A DNA stretch of 64,000 bases, from assembly GCF_963575615.1 (NCBI RefSeq), contig NZ_CAUYTL010000013.1:3169-67168 (forward strand), read 5' to 3'. Origin of the DNA: Listeria_A hofi (lineage in GTDB: Bacteria; Bacillota; Bacilli; Lactobacillales; Listeriaceae). Each line of letters opens with the position of its first letter. Position 1 is the stretch's first letter. A program made the translations under genes and the position numbers. The notes under the pieces were generated by a model. The model was not told the DNA's origin. It did not search any database and worked only from the letters and a program-made list of their open reading frames with translations. This document shows, in pieces, positions 42,901 to 52,503 of the stretch.

Positions 42901-44076
42901 TTATTCAGCGAGCTTCTCTTCCTTAACCGTAAACATCGATTTCTGGTAGTTGTACCTGATTCCAAGCACAAGTCCTATCGCCATCATATTTCCGAGGAGT
43001 GCACTACCTCCGTAACTGATAAATGGCAATGGAATACCCGTAATTGGTAGTAAGCCAATATTCATGCCAACATTCTCAAAAACGTGGAACATAATCATCA
43101 TGACAACACCAGTGCAAATATACGAATAAAACGGAATCCCGATATCAAGTGCCACACGAATAATTTGGTAAATCAACAAGAAATAAATCGCCAGCAAAAT
43201 ACTCGCACCGACAAATCCAAAATCGCCACCAATAACTGTGAAGATAAAGTCATTGTGATTTTCGGGGATTGCGATGGCATTGTAACCAGCACCATTTCCG
43301 CCAATTTGACCCGAACCGATTGCTGTCATGGCACGCAACACTTGATAACCACCACCTTGAGGATCTGATTCAGGATTGATCCACGTATGAATACGCTCAA
43401 ATTGGTACGATTTAAAACCTAATTTTACAAGCCAGCTTTCATGATAGAGTACTAAGTATAGTAACGTTCCCCCAATAGCAACAATCGAGCCATAAATAGG
43501 TACAATAAGTTTCCAAGTAATTCCTGATACTAAAATCATACCAGACATAATCGCGATGAAAACAAGGCCAGTCCCTAAATCGGGCTGTAACATGATTAAA
43601 CCAATCGGAATAATTGTAATGATTCCCATTTTAACTAGTAGCAGAAAATCCAATTTAACAGTATGCATTTTGTACTTCCGATTGTGGTCCCAAATCACTT
43701 TTGCAAGAACAATGATAAGGATAACTTTCACAACCTCAGATGGTTGGAGGCTTCCTAGAAACGGAATAATAATCCAGCTTTTCGCACCGTTTACTTCTTT
43801 TCCGAAAAATAATACGAAAACCAACATTAATAAACCTAAGCCGTAAAAATAGTAAGCCCATTTGGTCAATCGTTCATAATCTAATTGCATAATAACGAAA
43901 ATTGCAAAGCCACTGACAACAAACCAAACAGCTTGCTTCATGACAAAATTGGCATTGTATTGCTCATTTGTTAACTGTGCACTGTAAATCGAAACCATAC
44001 TAATCACACATAATAACATCAGGGACAACACGAGACCGTAATCAATTCTCGCAGACATTTTGTTTTGCGAATTCAT
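42901..44076 (-). CDS. SEDS glycosyltransferase (RodA/FtsW), copy 2
   Basis: 391 residues with about ten helices and the family signatures IYSAQLTN, GKEVNGAKSWI, QPDLGTGLVF, PENHNDFIFTVIGGDFGFVG and GIPLPFISYGGSALLGNMMAIGLVLG. SEDS proteins polymerise peptidoglycan strands with a class B PBP (known). It is a tandem paralogue of the upstream gene. By order it matches lmo2427. TAAGGAGCGCTAAGA precedes the ATG. Confidence 0.92.
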   Translation of the reverse strand: MNSQNKMSARIDYGLVLSLMLLCVISMVSIYSAQLTNEQYNANFVMKQAVWFVVSGFAIFVIMQLDYERLTKWAYYFYGLGLLMLVFVLFFGKEVNGAKSWIIIPFLGSLQPSEVVKVILIIVLAKVIWDHNRKYKMHTVKLDFLLLVKMGIITIIPIGLIMLQPDLGTGLVFIAIMSGMILVSGITWKLIVPIYGSIVAIGGTLLYLVLYHESWLVKLGFKSYQFERIHTWINPESDPQGGGYQVLRAMTAIGSGQIGGNGAGYNAIAIPENHNDFIFTVIGGDFGFVGASILLAIYFLLIYQIIRVALDIGIPFYSYICTGVVMMIMFHVFENVGMNIGLLPITGIPLPFISYGGSALLGNMMAIGLVLGIRYNYQKSMFTVKEEKLAE

Positions 44077-44153
44077 TCTTAGCGCTCCTTACTGGATGGA
44101 ATAAGTTATTTTTCCAAACCTCTGTTACTCTTTTCCATACAGTTTAAAAAAAT

Positions 44154-45311
44154 TTATAGATCCATTGCTTTTGGGGCATTGTAGCGTGCAGATAACACAA
44201 GGCCTATCGCCATTAAGCTACCGAGCATCGCGCTGCCACCGTAGCTAATAAATAACAGTGGAATACCCGTAATCGGCAACATACCGATCGTCATACCAAC
44301 ATTTTGTAATACATGGAAGAAAATCATCGCCACCACGCCTGTACAAATATAGGAATAAAAAGGAATTCCAATATCCAAGGCGACACGAATAATTTGGTAA
44401 ACTAATAAGAAGTATAACACAATTAGGACACATGCACCAACAAAGCCGAAGTCCCCACCAATAATTGTGAAGATAAAATCGTTATGATTCTCTGGAATTT
44501 CGATAGCCTCATATCCGATGCCACTTCCATGTATTTCTCCAGAACCAATCGCACGAATCGACTTCAAAAGTTGCATTCCTGTTCCTAATGGATCTTGTTC
44601 TGGTTTTAGCCAAGAGGTGATACGGTTGAATTGATATTTTTCAAATCCAAGCGCTGTCAGTGTGGCCGGACTTTTTATCACGAGTATGATTAGCGTTGTG
44701 CCAATTGCCACGATACCGCCAAAGATTGGTAGCAGTAAGCGCCACGTAATTCCGGATAGGAACATCATTCCTACCATGATAGAAATGAGGACAAGCGAAG
44801 TGCCCAAATCCGATTGTAGCATAATGAGTGCAATCGGAGCCAAGGTCATGAGACTGATTTTTATGAAAAGATGGAAGTCGGTTTTGATTGTTCGCGTTTG
44901 TGTCTTTTTCGTGTGGTCCCAGATGAGTTTGGCAAGTGCGACAATGAGGAAGCTTTTCATTAACTCAGAGGGCTGGATGTTGATTGCTTCTGTCCCAACC
45001 CAACTTTGTGCGCCTTTTCGTTCAATGCCGATAACTGGTGCGAAAACGAGTAGCAATAAAAAAAGACCGAAACCGTATAAGTAGTACGCGGTTTGTTGCA
45101 GTCTGTCATAATCGAAATATTTTACGATAATTATGATAATAACGGTTCCCACGACAAGCCAAACAAGCTGCCTAATGAGGAAGTCGGTTGCGTATTGATT
45201 ATTCGTCAAACTCGCGATATAGATGGCTGCAATCCCGATAAGGCACAGACACATTACGATTAAAATGATGGAATAATCTAACTTGGTGCTATTTTCTCGA
45301 CTCTGTTTCAT
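44154..45311 (-). CDS. SEDS glycosyltransferase (RodA/FtsW), copy 1
   Basis: 385 residues, the same fold as its downstream paralogue, with QSDLGTSLVL, PENHNDFIFTIIGGDFGFVG and GIPLLFISYGGSAMLGSLMAIGLVL. The catalytic-loop region is kept in both. It matches lmo2428 by order. GAGGATAAGCAC precedes the ATG. The two copies share one transcript ending at 42812-42849. Confidence 0.92.
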   Translation of the reverse strand: MKQSRENSTKLDYSIILIVMCLCLIGIAAIYIASLTNNQYATDFLIRQLVWLVVGTVIIIIIVKYFDYDRLQQTAYYLYGFGLFLLLLVFAPVIGIERKGAQSWVGTEAINIQPSELMKSFLIVALAKLIWDHTKKTQTRTIKTDFHLFIKISLMTLAPIALIMLQSDLGTSLVLISIMVGMMFLSGITWRLLLPIFGGIVAIGTTLIILVIKSPATLTALGFEKYQFNRITSWLKPEQDPLGTGMQLLKSIRAIGSGEIHGSGIGYEAIEIPENHNDFIFTIIGGDFGFVGACVLIVLYFLLVYQIIRVALDIGIPFYSYICTGVVAMIFFHVLQNVGMTIGMLPITGIPLLFISYGGSAMLGSLMAIGLVLSARYNAPKAMDL

Positions 45312-45407
45312 GTGCTTATCCTCCGTTTATTCTATACTATGCCAACCCATCTATTATATAAAATTTCAAGCAAGATAGGAAGCTTTTTCATTGAATTCTA
45401 ATGGATC

Positions 45408-45458
45408 AAAAAATGGCTCTAGAGAACAAAACAGGCTACTGTCTCGTTTCCTAGAACC
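45408..45458 (-). terminator. terminator of the hup-like operon
   Basis: A long stem (GGTTCTAG with CTAGAGCC, 45458-45451 with 45422-45415, plus internal pairs AACGAGACA/TGTTTTGTT) is followed by a T run on the minus strand. Confidence 0.8.
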
Positions 45459-45484
45459 AGGCTTTTTAAATCTTTAAATTATCT

Positions 45485-46282
45485 TTACCTTTTGGTGTGA
45501 AATTTCGTTGATGCAATCGGGAGAACTCGCAAACCGCGCTCGGTTGGATGAATCTCTGCTTCAATTTTGAAAATATCGCGTAACAACGGTTTGGTGAACA
45601 CTTCTTCTGGTGTACCTGCTTTCTGGATGGTTCCTTCTTCACAAACAATGACGTGATCGCTGTATCCTGCTGCTTGATTTAAATCGTGCAATACAAGAAT
45701 AATCGACATGCCAAAATCTTGATTGAGTTGTTTTAAGAGATCGAGTAATTCGAGTTGATGCGAAATATCAAGATAGGTTGTCGGTTCGTCGAGTAGCAAG
45801 ATTGGTGTTTTTTGCGCTAAAGCCATTGCGAGCCAAGCACGTTGTTTTTCTCCGCCTGAGAGCGTGTGTAGTGGGCGATACGCTAGCTCTTCTAAGTTAC
45901 AAACATTCATCGCCCAATCAACAGCTAATTCGTCGTCTTTTTCCATCGTGCTAAGCCATGATTTGTAAGGCATCCGGCCATAACTAACGAGATCGCGAAC
46001 AACGACATCGATTAAGCCGTCTGGTGATTGCGATAGCATCGTCATTTCGCGCGCTAATTTTTTGGCGCTAATAGTGTTGATATCTGTGCCGTGAAGCATT
46101 ATCTTGCCTTCATTTGGTGCGAGCAAGCGCATAATGAGACGCAAAATGGTTGATTTTCCGGAGCCATTTGGACCAATAATCGTAGTTATTTTACCTTCTG
46201 GAATTTCAAGTTCAAGGTTTGTCATCCCAAAGGAACGCCGGCGCGTGAAAGTGACGTTTTGTAATGTTGTGATGGCGGTCAT
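45485..46282 (-). CDS. hupC: iron-complex/heme ABC transporter ATPase
   Basis: 265 residues of the FecE/FhuC family: Walker A IIGPNGSGKSTILRL, Q-loop MLSQSPDG, signature LSGGEKQRAWLAMAL, Walker B ILLLDEPTTYLD and switch His VLHDLNQA. It overlaps the permease stop by ATGA. By synteny with the SEDS pair it corresponds to lmo2429 (HupC, heme/hemoglobin uptake in L. monocytogenes, from memory); the substrate here is inferred. Confidence 0.85.
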   Translation of the reverse strand: MTAITTLQNVTFTRRRSFGMTNLELEIPEGKITTIIGPNGSGKSTILRLIMRLLAPNEGKIMLHGTDINTISAKKLAREMTMLSQSPDGLIDVVVRDLVSYGRMPYKSWLSTMEKDDELAVDWAMNVCNLEELAYRPLHTLSGGEKQRAWLAMALAQKTPILLLDEPTTYLDISHQLELLDLLKQLNQDFGMSIILVLHDLNQAAGYSDHVIVCEEGTIQKAGTPEEVFTKPLLRDIFKIEAEIHPTERGLRVLPIASTKFHTKR

Positions 46283-47274
46283 GATGCAACCCTCCCTCTT
46301 TGTAGTAGGAATAGGAAGAATGGTGCGCCAATCATGGCTAGCAGAATACCGACTGGTAACTCAATTGAGCCAAACCAACTGCGGGCAGCCGTGTCTGCAA
46401 ATCCGACGAGCAAGGCACCACCGATTGCCGACATTGGAAGTAGGTAACGATAGTCATTTCCAATAATTAATCGGAAAATGTGCGGGACAACAAGTCCTAC
46501 AAAACCGATAAGACCGGCAACGCTCACTGCTACGCCACTTAAGAAGGCTGCTAACATGATGATGAAAAAGCGGTGTTTCTCGACGGAATATCCGAGTAGT
46601 TTTGCCGCATCGTCACCGAGCAGCAGGACGTTTGATGAACGAATCGCGAAGATGCTAAGCACGAACCCAACAAACATGTATGGCAAAATGAGATTGAGAT
46701 GGTACCAACTTTTTCCGGAAAGCGTTCCTGTCATCCAAGAAATGATGCTTTGAACGCGGTTACTGTAAAGAACCATAATTCCAGATGTCATCGCGCCAAT
46801 GAAAGCATTGATAGCAACGCCTGATAAAATAACGCGCAATGGCGCAACTCCTTTATCCCATGCAACAGCATAAATAAGTAATGCGGTACCGAATGCTCCT
46901 AGAAACGCGCCTAGTGGGACGAATTGGCTTAAAGTTGGTAATACAATCGTCAGGACAATTGCCACAAGTCCACCGCCGGCTGAGACGCCAATCACGCCTG
47001 GATCAGCAAGTGGATTTCGCATCACGCCCTGTAATAAACAGCCAGCAATCGCGAGTGCAGATCCGACAAGGAATGCTAAGAACATCCGCGGTAAGCGTAG
47101 ATTCCAAACCAGCTGAGTAGAAAGGTCATCGCCGTGTCCCATCAACGTTTGCCAAACTTCGGAGTAGCTCACCTTCACCGAGCCAGTCGTCAAGCCATAA
47201 AAGAAAACGACAACGAGTAGCAAAATCGTGATAATAAATGTGATGATTCTTCTTTTTTTACGTGGATCATGCAT
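46279..47274 (-). CDS. hupG: iron-complex/heme ABC transporter permease
   Basis: 331 residues, nine to ten helices, FecCD family: LRLPRMFLAFLVGSALAIAGCLLQGVMRNPLADPGVIGVSAGG and the C-terminal GLIGFVGLVVPHIFRLIIG loop that couples to the ATPase. It overlaps the binding-protein stop by one base. By position it is the lmo2430 counterpart. Confidence 0.87.
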   Translation of the reverse strand: MHDPRKKRRIITFIITILLLVVVFFYGLTTGSVKVSYSEVWQTLMGHGDDLSTQLVWNLRLPRMFLAFLVGSALAIAGCLLQGVMRNPLADPGVIGVSAGGGLVAIVLTIVLPTLSQFVPLGAFLGAFGTALLIYAVAWDKGVAPLRVILSGVAINAFIGAMTSGIMVLYSNRVQSIISWMTGTLSGKSWYHLNLILPYMFVGFVLSIFAIRSSNVLLLGDDAAKLLGYSVEKHRFFIIMLAAFLSGVAVSVAGLIGFVGLVVPHIFRLIIGNDYRYLLPMSAIGGALLVGFADTAARSWFGSIELPVGILLAMIGAPFFLFLLQRGRVAS

Positions 47275-48254
47275 TATTTGCTAACCTGATTCAGTTCGTT
47301 TGCCATGTAGTCAAGCGCTTTTGTAATACGGATACCAGGGTTTGTGCCAAAAAGATCAGCAGGAAGCACGACGATATTGTTGTTTTTCACAGCTGTTGTG
47401 GAATTCCACGCATCATTTTGCTTCATTTCTTTTTGGAATGCGATTTCAGTTTCCTTTTCATCGCCACCGTGAATCATTAAGAAAATAACCTCTGGATCTG
47501 ATTCGACGATTTTTTCGATATTAAGCGATGCATATTGTGGGAAATTCTCGACCCCTTTAAAATCCTTTGCTACATTTATGCCGCCTGCTGCCTCGAGGAT
47601 ATCCCCGCTTAGCGAATTCGGCAATGCTGCATAATTACTACCCGGCGCGCCAAGTATTAGCAACGCGCGAACTGCCTTTCCTGTTTGTGCTTGCTTTATT
47701 TCAGCGACTTTTTGGTCAATCTCTTTTTGTAAATTGGTCGCATTTTCACCTAATAATTGGGCCAAAATTGCTTCTTGTTTTTTAATATCTGCAATTGAAT
47801 TAGCACCTGTCAAAACGACTTTTGCACCAATGCCTTCTAGTGCTGGCACATCTTTCAAATTCTGCTCGGAACTCGCGACAATAACGTCGGGCGTCAAGGA
47901 TGCGATTTTTTCCAAGTTTAAGTCATGTGTATTACCGACTTCGGTAGCTTTTAATGCAACACTTGGCTCCACACCGCTAGCATCCATCGTTTGGCGACCA
48001 ACAACCGAGCCACCAAGTGCATAAACAATCCCCATGTCAGAATTAGTCAGCGTGATAATTCGTTCTGGTTTTTTCGAGAAATTGACGGTTCTTCCTGCCA
48101 TATCAGTAATCGTTAAAACAGCAGCTTCCCCAGATACTTTTTGTTTGCTGGTTTTTTCACTAGTATCTCCAGAAGAATTAACATCTTTAGGACCGCATGC
48201 CGCCATTAAAACGAGAAGTAATGAAATGAGACTCATACATAGTATTTTTTTCAT
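47274..48254 (-). CDS. hupD: heme/siderophore-binding lipoprotein
   Basis: 326 residues. Lipoprotein signal ends VLMAAC (Cys20); a class III periplasmic-binding fold follows: VLTITDMAGRTVNFSKKPERIITLT, VGRQTMDASG and EKIVESDPEVIFLMIHGG. By synteny it is lmo2431 (HupD). GAAGAAGGAGGAAAGC precedes the ATG. I see no good Fur box upstream, unlike the yclNOPQ-like operon. Confidence 0.85.
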   Translation of the reverse strand: MKKILCMSLISLLLVLMAACGPKDVNSSGDTSEKTSKQKVSGEAAVLTITDMAGRTVNFSKKPERIITLTNSDMGIVYALGGSVVGRQTMDASGVEPSVALKATEVGNTHDLNLEKIASLTPDVIVASSEQNLKDVPALEGIGAKVVLTGANSIADIKKQEAILAQLLGENATNLQKEIDQKVAEIKQAQTGKAVRALLILGAPGSNYAALPNSLSGDILEAAGGINVAKDFKGVENFPQYASLNIEKIVESDPEVIFLMIHGGDEKETEIAFQKEMKQNDAWNSTTAVKNNNIVVLPADLFGTNPGIRITKALDYMANELNQVSK

Positions 48255-48320
48255 GCTTTCCTCCTTCTTCGCACTCTCTTCTATTGTACTAAAAATCGAG
48301 AGTAATGTCTCGCTCTTCTT

Positions 48321-48818
48321 TTAGTAGTACAAATAATGCGGCATCTGGACGCCTTTATAATATTTCACGTATTGTTTATGCTTTGTCATACCGATACGTT
48401 CTGCAACTTTCTGAGAAGCCAAATTCGTGTCTCGAATCGTGCATGTCACGAGCTCTGCACCGAGCGTTTCCTTCGCATATTTCTTACAGCCAAGTGCCGC
48501 CTCTGTTGCAAAACCTTGATGCCAAAATTTCCGTTTCAACAAGTAGCCAATCTCAAGCACTTCTTCTTCCTCCACGCATTGCATCGTCAAACCTACTTGC
48601 CCGATAAATTCACCGCTATCTTTCTTGATTACTGCCCAAAGTCCAAATCCCCAACGCTCATAATTATCCAGTTGCTTTGTAAGCCAGCGTTGCACTTCTT
48701 CTTCCGTAAAAGCACCCTCGTAAGCTATCATCGTTATATCGTCTTGCAATATCTCACACAAATCCGCAAAATCCAGTTGATCTAATTCGCGAAAAATAAG
48801 TCGTTCAGTCTCAATCAT
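48321..48818 (-). CDS. GNAT acetyltransferase (RimJ/RimL type)
   Basis: 165 residues with IETERLIFRELDQLDF, IGQVGLTMQCVEEEEVLEIGYLL, the CoA-binding HQGFATEAALGCKKYA and NLASQKVAERIGM. The family acetylates N-termini or small amines; the substrate is unknown. ATG 48818 has GGAGGGATTTTG upstream. It is a single gene. Confidence 0.85.
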   Translation of the reverse strand: MIETERLIFRELDQLDFADLCEILQDDITMIAYEGAFTEEEVQRWLTKQLDNYERWGFGLWAVIKKDSGEFIGQVGLTMQCVEEEEVLEIGYLLKRKFWHQGFATEAALGCKKYAKETLGAELVTCTIRDTNLASQKVAERIGMTKHKQYVKYYKGVQMPHYLYY

Positions 48819-48836
48819 CAAAATCCCTCCAAAATC

Positions 48837-48871
48837 AAAAAGAGCCTCCGCATCAATATGCTCGGAAGCTC
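48837..48871 (-). terminator. terminator after the MerR/TipA-type regulator
   Basis: GAGCTTCCG pairs with CGGAGGCTC (48871-48863 with 48850-48842, one G-U) and is followed by a T run on the minus strand. Confidence 0.82.
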
Positions 48872-48883
48872 CTCTTAATTATA

Positions 48884-49642
48884 TTACTTACTAGTGAAAA
48901 TGACAATCGCATCGCGTAAAAATGCCGCAGAACCAGGTTGCTGTTTATCATAATAAGCCGTAAAGCGCTCATCATCCACGTACATCTGGGCAAGTCCCGC
49001 GTGCGCTTCTTTGCTGTAAGTATCCCAGTATGCTGATAACCATTCTTTATGCATCACTGCAACCGCTTGAGCCTTTTCACCCGCAGCATCGCCAGTCTCG
49101 TAGGCAATCTGTAAATTCGTCAAAATATCTGCCGCAAGCTGATTAATCCGCTCCATCTCAGCCTCGCTCATACCTTTAAGTTTAGCATTCGACTTATTAA
49201 TTTCCTCATCGCCATACTTTTCGCGAATTTCCTCACCGTACTTTTCTTCGTTATCATCTATCATTTTTTGCTTAAAACCTGCAAATTTTTCTTGATCCGT
49301 CATTGTAATTCTCCTTTCCGAATACGCAATCGATTTCTCAACATTGCGAATCAGTTCGTCCAATTGTTTTCGTTTATCAAGCAGGTCAACGCGATGTTTT
49401 TTAAGTGCTTCTGCCTCGTCAAAATCAGGTTGTTCTAGAATTGCCTTGATTTTCTCCAAGCTCACATTCATTTCGCGATAAAATAGAATTTGTTGCAACT
49501 TATCGACCTCGGTCTGTCCGTAAATTCGGTACCCCGATGAATTAATTCGCGCCGGCTTCAAAATTCCAATCTCATCATAATAACGCAACGTCCGCGTACT
49601 AACTCCTGCAAGCTGCCCTAGCTTCTGAACTGTGTATTCCAT
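48884..49642 (-). CDS. MerR family regulator with TipAS domain
   Basis: 252 residues. N-terminal MerR helix-turn-helix YTVQKLGQLAGVSTRTLRYYDEIGILKPARI, a coiled coil about 75-110 and a C-terminal TipAS-type domain (about 115-250; HKEWLSAYWDTYSKEAHAGLAQMYVDDERFTAYYD region) that in TipA/Mta binds drugs. It probably activates its own promoter, which has the 19-bp spacer expected for MerR control. No transporter gene adjoins. Confidence 0.9.
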   Translation of the reverse strand: MEYTVQKLGQLAGVSTRTLRYYDEIGILKPARINSSGYRIYGQTEVDKLQQILFYREMNVSLEKIKAILEQPDFDEAEALKKHRVDLLDKRKQLDELIRNVEKSIAYSERRITMTDQEKFAGFKQKMIDDNEEKYGEEIREKYGDEEINKSNAKLKGMSEAEMERINQLAADILTNLQIAYETGDAAGEKAQAVAVMHKEWLSAYWDTYSKEAHAGLAQMYVDDERFTAYYDKQQPGSAAFLRDAIVIFTSK

Positions 49643-49668
49643 CCGTCTCTCGCCTCCTTGATAACTCT

Positions 49669-49699
49669 ACTTTACACCTTGACGTAACGTGAATGTCAA
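49669..49699 (-). promoter_or_regulatory. MerR-type promoter with 19-bp spacer
   Basis: TTGACA (49699-49694), a 19-nt spacer and TAAAGT (49674-49669). The inverted repeat TTGAC/GTCAA (49699-49695 with 49683-49679) lies in the spacer, as in MerR autoregulated promoters. Confidence 0.82.
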
Positions 49700-49718
49700 T
49701 GACTTTTTTCAAAAATTT

Positions 49719-50288
49719 TTACCAATCGAAAAGCCAAGCGTACGTAATCGATAAAACCTCGCGTGGTACACCTTTTACAAGCGCACCGAATCGCGTTTTC
49801 GCAGGAAGCCCTGTTGCATCAATATTTTTCCAATCAGCTAGCATCAACGCGCGATACAAATGATAATCGCTCGTCACAATGACCGTTTTTCCAAGATCAA
49901 ACATCGCTTTGCTATTCGCCAAATTCTCCTCGGTACGCATCGACTTGTCCTCAATCTCGATTCGTGATACCTCAATGCCGTGTGCTACTAAATAATCCTT
50001 CATCACGCTAGCCTCTGATGCCGTTTCATCCTCACCTTGCCCGCCAGAAACAATCACTTTTGCCGACTCATGTTCTTCAATAAGCGGAATCGCCGCATCT
50101 AACCTTTCCTTCAAAACAGGCATCGGTCGCGCCGGATCATCGATGACTTTTGATCCCAAAATCACAATTGTATCTAGGTTTGACGCTGGCATAGCCCGTG
50201 CCCCAATATATATGAAACTCAGTACGACAGCAATGTAAACAATACTTACTGCCAACAAAGCCAAAATCATTTTTTTCCATATTTGCAT
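49719..50288 (-). CDS. DUF218 / YdcF-ElyC-SanA family membrane-anchored protein
   Basis: 189 residues: an N-terminal membrane helix (about 8-30), then TIVILGSKV, VIVSGGQGEDETASEASVMKDYLV, EDKSMRTEENLANSKAM and VIVTSDYHLYRALMLA, the DUF218 core. Family members affect envelope integrity; the reaction is unknown. It lies 10 nt after the VanZ-like gene, so the two are an operon. Confidence 0.88.
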   Translation of the reverse strand: MQIWKKMILALLAVSIVYIAVVLSFIYIGARAMPASNLDTIVILGSKVIDDPARPMPVLKERLDAAIPLIEEHESAKVIVSGGQGEDETASEASVMKDYLVAHGIEVSRIEIEDKSMRTEENLANSKAMFDLGKTVIVTSDYHLYRALMLADWKNIDATGLPAKTRFGALVKGVPREVLSITYAWLFDW

Positions 50289-50298
50289 GCCTGCTCAC

Positions 50299-50889
50299 TC
50301 ATTCCTGTTCGATCATCTGTTTATGCGAACTTGCAAAAATTCGAATTATCACGTATCCAAACATAATCCCAGATACATTCAAAAAGAGATCTCCTGTATC
50401 AAAATATCCTACATGTAACGCATATTGCAATCCTTCCACGATAAAAATCAAGATTCCCGCTGAAAACAGTGTCATCAGGGGTGATAATTTCTTCATCAAG
50501 AAACCAATTGGTACAAAAGCAAGCACATTTCCAATTGTAATCACTCGTAAATTCCCAGCAAGAAAAGTATCCACAAAACCAAATGTATCCATCGAAAATC
50601 CTTGCGCACCAGACGCTTTCCCAAAAAGAAGCCCCATCATAATTGCAAAATAAATCATATATGTCAACACGAGCAACGTCTTATTAATTTTCCAATTAAC
50701 TAGCTGCACCGCGCTAAAATAAAGCATCAGCGCCGTCACTCCAACCGTTATATAACCCATGTGATCCACTGTATCCATCACATCTCTTAAATAAAATTGC
50801 AACCATCCTTGAAACCAAAGATAATACATCACGACTGCCGCACAAAGGGATAGCACCGGTAGAACCGTCCATATTGTTAACTTTTTCAT
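50299..50889 (-). CDS. VanZ-like membrane protein
   Basis: 196 residues with five helices and the VanZ-type end FIVEGLQYALHVGYFDTGDLFLNVSGIMFGYVI, including a conserved Glu and Asp. VanZ gives low teicoplanin resistance in Enterococcus; chromosomal homologues have unclear roles. GAGGAGGAGATAGG precedes the ATG. Confidence 0.87.
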   Translation of the reverse strand: MKKLTIWTVLPVLSLCAAVVMYYLWFQGWLQFYLRDVMDTVDHMGYITVGVTALMLYFSAVQLVNWKINKTLLVLTYMIYFAIMMGLLFGKASGAQGFSMDTFGFVDTFLAGNLRVITIGNVLAFVPIGFLMKKLSPLMTLFSAGILIFIVEGLQYALHVGYFDTGDLFLNVSGIMFGYVIIRIFASSHKQMIEQE

Positions 50890-51019
50890 CCTATCTCCTC
50901 CTCACATTTCTATAGTTCCTAGCATACCACCTAACAATCAAGGCTTACTAAAAATTTTTTAAAGAAATGTTAAGGTTTTGAAATAAAAAGAAGCTAGCGC
51001 GAAACCAGCTCCTTTAGTA

Positions 51020-51823
51020 TTAATAACAATCCCAATTATACAATACATTTGAAAAGTCTTTTCGTTTCAAATCCTCCAAATTAATAAAAAAGTTCCCAAC
51101 TCCCATATCGCCCCACATAATTTTATCATCTGAATCCAACTGAAACAGCAACGTGTCGTGATACTCTTTTTCCTCACCTAATCGCGGGTCCTCTTGTGTG
51201 AAGAAGGGATAGCCACCCAACTGACTACTGCTACTATCTAATTCATATAACCTGTCTATTTTATCCTCATCTTCATCAGTCCATTTATCTAGCAACTCAT
51301 AAAAACTAGCACCGTAAGCTTTCTCAAAATCATAACTTTCTTTCAACACTATCTGTTTTGCAAGCACTCCTTGTAAACAAAATTCACCGTCCACAACCGG
51401 AAAAAGTTCTGCATCTACAGAGTCAAATAGCGCATCCTGCTCTTCAAGAGAATAACTAGGATCATCGAACTTTTCAAAATACAAAACACGAAAACCATTT
51501 TGCTTCGTCTGATCATCAAAATCAAGTCCAGTTAAATCATCCAAATAATCAATATAAAACGCTAATAAACCTGCTTCTGGAAACCCTTCCAAATGTGGCA
51601 TTTCCGAAAAATTAATTTGTGCTAAAAGAGTCAAAGGATTACCATTTTTATTTTTTGGATACGCCATTGTCTTAGGAAGATAGCCACGCCCTCCCGCCTT
51701 ACTAACAAGCAATCCAAGACTATCTGCTGGCTCGCAAGACAATGATATACGTTCTTTTTCCGTTGCTAAGATACCGTTTGCAATTTCCCGTGTTACCAAT
51801 TTCTCTAGTTCTTCTCTTAACAT
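51020..51823 (-). CDS. YwqG-like DUF1963 protein
   Basis: 267 residues, soluble, with LGLLVSKAGGRGYLPKTMAYP, LTLLAQINFSEMPHLEGFPEAGLLAFYID, GGYPFFTQEDPR and WGDMGVGNFFIN, the DUF1963 (YwqG) pattern. No biochemical role is known. ATG 51823 has AGAGGTG upstream; the longer frame has no such site. Confidence 0.87.
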   Translation of the reverse strand: MLREELEKLVTREIANGILATEKERISLSCEPADSLGLLVSKAGGRGYLPKTMAYPKNKNGNPLTLLAQINFSEMPHLEGFPEAGLLAFYIDYLDDLTGLDFDDQTKQNGFRVLYFEKFDDPSYSLEEQDALFDSVDAELFPVVDGEFCLQGVLAKQIVLKESYDFEKAYGASFYELLDKWTDEDEDKIDRLYELDSSSSQLGGYPFFTQEDPRLGEEKEYHDTLLFQLDSDDKIMWGDMGVGNFFINLEDLKRKDFSNVLYNWDCY

Positions 51824-51948
51824 ATTTGAGCACCTCTTTTTTATAGGATAGCTACATCTTAACATATAATAAAAAACTTTCAATAAGGGTTCAAACCTTC
51901 ACATATATGTGCTAAAATAAGCAACAATACCAAAAGGAGTGATTGAAA

Positions 51949-52503
51949 ATGGAAAGCTTTAATTACCTATTAGTGGAACATCAAATCATTCAAACCAAAC
52001 GGCTAGTTCTGAGACCAATTACACTCGCTGATGCAAAAGATATGTTTGAATACGCCTCCGCTGATGAAAACACCCGTTTTGTTTTTGATACACATCCGAC
52101 AATTGACATTACACGCCAAAAAATAGCTGAATTCTTCGTTGCGGCCCCTATTGGAAAATATGGCATCGAAATCGTCGAAACTGGCAAATTTATCGGGACA
52201 ATCGATATTCGAATTGATTCAATGAATCGTAGCGGCTGTCTCGGTTATGCCTTAAATAAAGACTATTGGGGGAACGGCTATATGACCGAAGCAGGACTCG
52301 CCATTCTCGATTTAGCCTTTCAAACGCTACAACTAGAGCGTGTTTTCGCGATGCATGACGTACGCAACCCCGCCTCTGGAAAAGTAATGGAGCGCTTAGG
52401 AATGACCTATGAGGGCACCCTTCGAAAAAGCCGCCACGTGAAAGATGAATTCGTAGACGATGCTTATTACAGCATTTTAAGAGAAGAATACCTAGCTAAA
52501 TAA
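51949..52503 (+). CDS. GNAT acetyltransferase (RimJ/RimL type)
   Basis: 184 residues with QTKRLVLRPITLADAKDMFEYA, LGYALNKDYWGNGYMTEAGLAILDLAF (CoA site) and NPASGKVMERLGMTYEG. It resembles ribosomal-protein and small-molecule acetyltransferases; the substrate is unknown. ATG 51949 follows AAAAGGAG. It is transcribed divergently from the DUF1963 gene. Confidence 0.86.
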   Translation: MESFNYLLVEHQIIQTKRLVLRPITLADAKDMFEYASADENTRFVFDTHPTIDITRQKIAEFFVAAPIGKYGIEIVETGKFIGTIDIRIDSMNRSGCLGYALNKDYWGNGYMTEAGLAILDLAFQTLQLERVFAMHDVRNPASGKVMERLGMTYEGTLRKSRHVKDEFVDDAYYSILREEYLAK

